From: Candidatus Pelagibacter sp.
GTDB lineage: Bacteria > Pseudomonadota > Alphaproteobacteria > Pelagibacterales > Pelagibacteraceae
Assembly (NCBI GenBank): GCA_002704185.1
Contig: PAFP01000007.1
Span: forward strand, 1-15,681
DNA length: 15,681 nt
Reading direction: 5' to 3'
Position numbers and translations under genes: made by a program
Notes under the pieces: model-generated
The model's database searches: none
What the model was told of the DNA's origin: nothing
The model's input: the letters and a program-made list of their open reading frames with translations, nothing else
In this document: positions 14,647-15,681 of the stretch, piece after piece
Numbering within the stretch: position 1 is the first letter of the stretch
Layout of the letters: the number at the start of each line of letters is the position of its first letter

Positions 14647-15555
14647 TTATTTAAAAAGGTTTACGAATTCACTCTTCACTATTCTCATAACATAATTCTC
14701 GTGAATTTTGTCCATAGCTTTACTATTGTGTGTAACAAATTTATATCCTTCTGGTATTATTGGAAATATTTTTTTTGTATAAGAAGCATATGAATCGGGT
14801 GTATCACCGAATATGCCAAAACTTTTCAATCCGTAACCAGCAGATAAATGCATAAAACCTGTATCATTTCCTATGTATAATTTGCTTTTTTTTATATATT
14901 TTAAACAGTTTGATAAGTCTAAGTCGCATAAAGATATAATATCTTTAACTATGACACCTCTCCTTATTTCTTCTGCGTCTACTCTCTCTCTAATACCTCC
15001 GGCTAAAATAAGACGAAATTTCGATAATTTATAAAGTGAATTAATAAGATTAATGTATTTCACGACACTCCATTTTTTTTGATAACCACTACCACCGATA
15101 CCAATTATCAGGTCATTATTTTTCGTCTTCGGGATTTCGTCGACAAATTTAAACTGATTATCTAATTGGGATTTATTCAGACAGTTAAGCGTAAAGTTGT
15201 AACCATCCGTTACTATATTAGTTTTTTTCTTAATTATACCGTAAAACCTTACTTCTTTTGAACCTGCTATTTTAGCGATAAATGGAAATTTTAATCCATA
15301 ATGAAAAATAAAGGTTTTATGAAAATTATTTTCCGAAATCCATTTGTAGAGTTGTATTTTACTATTATTTAGTTCTTCAAAATACTTAATTTCTTTCAAA
15401 TGATTATCATCTTTTAAGAAAACTTTTGCTGAACTTCTTTTTCTAGTTAACAAAGTGATTTTAGTATTTAAATTTTGCGATATCTCGTGAAAATATTTTA
15501 AATACAAGCATTGATCGCCTATTCCTGGTCTATTTTGTATGATAAGAATATTCAC
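14647..15555 (-). CDS. Family 9 glycosyltransferase (heptosyltransferase-like)
   Basis: This 302-residue protein has two Rossmann-like domains (GT-B fold), slightly shorter than the typical 320-350 of ADP-heptose:LPS heptosyltransferases. The N-terminal half begins ILIIQNRPGIGDQCLYL (3-19), matching the family acceptor-side loop. The C-terminal half has IGIGGSGYQKKWSVVKYINLI (151-171), LILAGG (182-187) and the nucleotide-sugar motif IGNDTGFMHLSAGYG (228-242), equivalent to the GNDTGPMHLAAA signature. It would add a sugar, possibly heptose, to lipopolysaccharide or another glycan; the exact sugar cannot be read. The start is GTG at 15555: no in-frame ATG lies upstream and the N-terminal beta strand needs these residues. 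A TATAAT lies six bases before it. It converges on the microprotein, with six bases between. Confidence 0.85.
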   Translation of the reverse strand: MNILIIQNRPGIGDQCLYLKYFHEISQNLNTKITLLTRKRSSAKVFLKDDNHLKEIKYFEELNNSKIQLYKWISENNFHKTFIFHYGLKFPFIAKIAGSKEVRFYGIIKKKTNIVTDGYNFTLNCLNKSQLDNQFKFVDEIPKTKNNDLIIGIGGSGYQKKWSVVKYINLINSLYKLSKFRLILAGGIRERVDAEEIRRGVIVKDIISLCDLDLSNCLKYIKKSKLYIGNDTGFMHLSAGYGLKSFGIFGDTPDSYASYTKKIFPIIPEGYKFVTHNSKAMDKIHENYVMRIVKSEFVNLFK

Positions 15556-15561
15556 GTTTTT

Positions 15562-15569
15562 ATTATAAT
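15562..15569. promoter_or_regulatory. Palindromic bidirectional -10 element (glycosyltransferase / lysine-rich gene spacer)
   Basis: ATTATAAT is an 8-bp palindrome at the centre of the 20-base spacer. It holds a consensus TATAAT on the plus strand (15564-15569) and on the minus strand (15567-15562). Each is six bases from its start codon (ATG at 15576; GTG at 15555), so both mRNAs would start at or next to the start codon. The same octamer sits in the spacer at 5650-5657. Confidence 0.5.
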
Positions 15570-15575
15570 TAATTT

Positions 15576-15681
15576 ATGGTCAAAAAAAAGAAAAAAAAAA
15601 TAAAGAAAAAAAAAATTAAATCTAAACAACTTAAAAAATCATCCAAAAAGAAAAGTAAGCGATTTTTAATAAAAAAAAAGA
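15576..15681 (+). CDS. Start of a lysine-rich protein, partial (runs off the window)
   Basis: The frame opens at ATG 15576 and remains open to the right edge, giving 35 codons. The product starts MVKKKKKKIKKKKIKSKQLK and about two thirds of the visible residues are Lys or Arg. No domain is visible. Such tails occur at the N-termini of nucleic-acid-binding proteins, but nothing here identifies which. The coding strand holds A-runs of 8, 10 and 10 bases (15582-15589, 15591-15600, 15606-15615). Support for a real gene comes from the TATAAT box six bases upstream and the divergent arrangement. Confidence 0.5.
   Translation, partial: MVKKKKKKIKKKKIKSKQLKKSSKKKSKRFLIKKK

Noticed and set aside
1..15681. 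Defence system, mobile island or CRISPR
   Set aside because: No transposase, integrase, nuclease-helicase set, regularly spaced repeats or compositional break is visible; the content is mostly conserved housekeeping and transport genes.

Overview
The window looks like a stretch of a streamlined, very AT-rich alphaproteobacterial chromosome, most likely of the SAR11/Pelagibacterales type. The reasons are the strong A+T bias in both coding and spacer DNA, almost no spacer sequence (no gene-free stretch reaches 300 bases; the longest spacers are about 80-115 bases), many overlapping or abutting genes, and the family make-up (alphaproteobacterial-style glutamate-cysteine ligase next to gshB, class A small heat-shock protein, oligopeptidase B). 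The assignment is inferred from style and content; there is no rRNA or other phylogenetic marker here. I see no tRNA, rRNA, CRISPR array, IS element or prophage gene.

Layout: (1) 1-755, the C-terminal end of a staphylococcal-nuclease-like protein and a small lysozyme-fold lipoprotein. (2) 745-4721, on the minus strand, a two-gene RND efflux operon (adaptor then AcrB-like permease), tail-to-tail with region 1 and overlapping it by 11 bases. (3) 4796-7696, a 3-mercaptopyruvate sulfurtransferase gene divergent from a plus-strand operon of a DMT/EamA transporter, an AlkA-like DNA glycosylase and a purine-type phosphoribosyltransferase. (4) 7723-9009, a purine permease converging on the phosphoribosyltransferase with a shared hairpin terminator between them, together suggesting purine uptake and salvage. 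(5) 9127-11395, a complete glutathione biosynthesis pair, gshA-gshB, ending in a perfect 12-bp hairpin. (6) 11432-14039, on the minus strand, hsp20 preceded by an RNA-thermometer-like leader, and oligopeptidase B. (7) 14045-14640, a membrane-anchored J-domain protein followed by a 36-residue hydrophobic microprotein coupled through an ATGA overlap. (8) 14647-15681, a family 9 glycosyltransferase divergent from the start of a lysine-rich protein that runs off the end.

Several genes bear on protein and redox homeostasis (hsp20, J-domain protein, oligopeptidase B, glutathione synthesis, sulfurtransferase), but they sit in separate transcription units, so this is proximity and not a demonstrated system. 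The most interesting signals are regulatory: a ROSE-type temperature-sensing hairpin candidate masking the hsp20 ribosome-binding site, a palindromic ATTATAAT element that supplies the -10 box for both directions in two different divergent spacers, and several starts whose -10 box lies only 6-7 bases upstream, which predicts leaderless mRNAs. On the protein side, the RND adaptor lacks the alpha-hairpin that normally contacts the outer-membrane channel.
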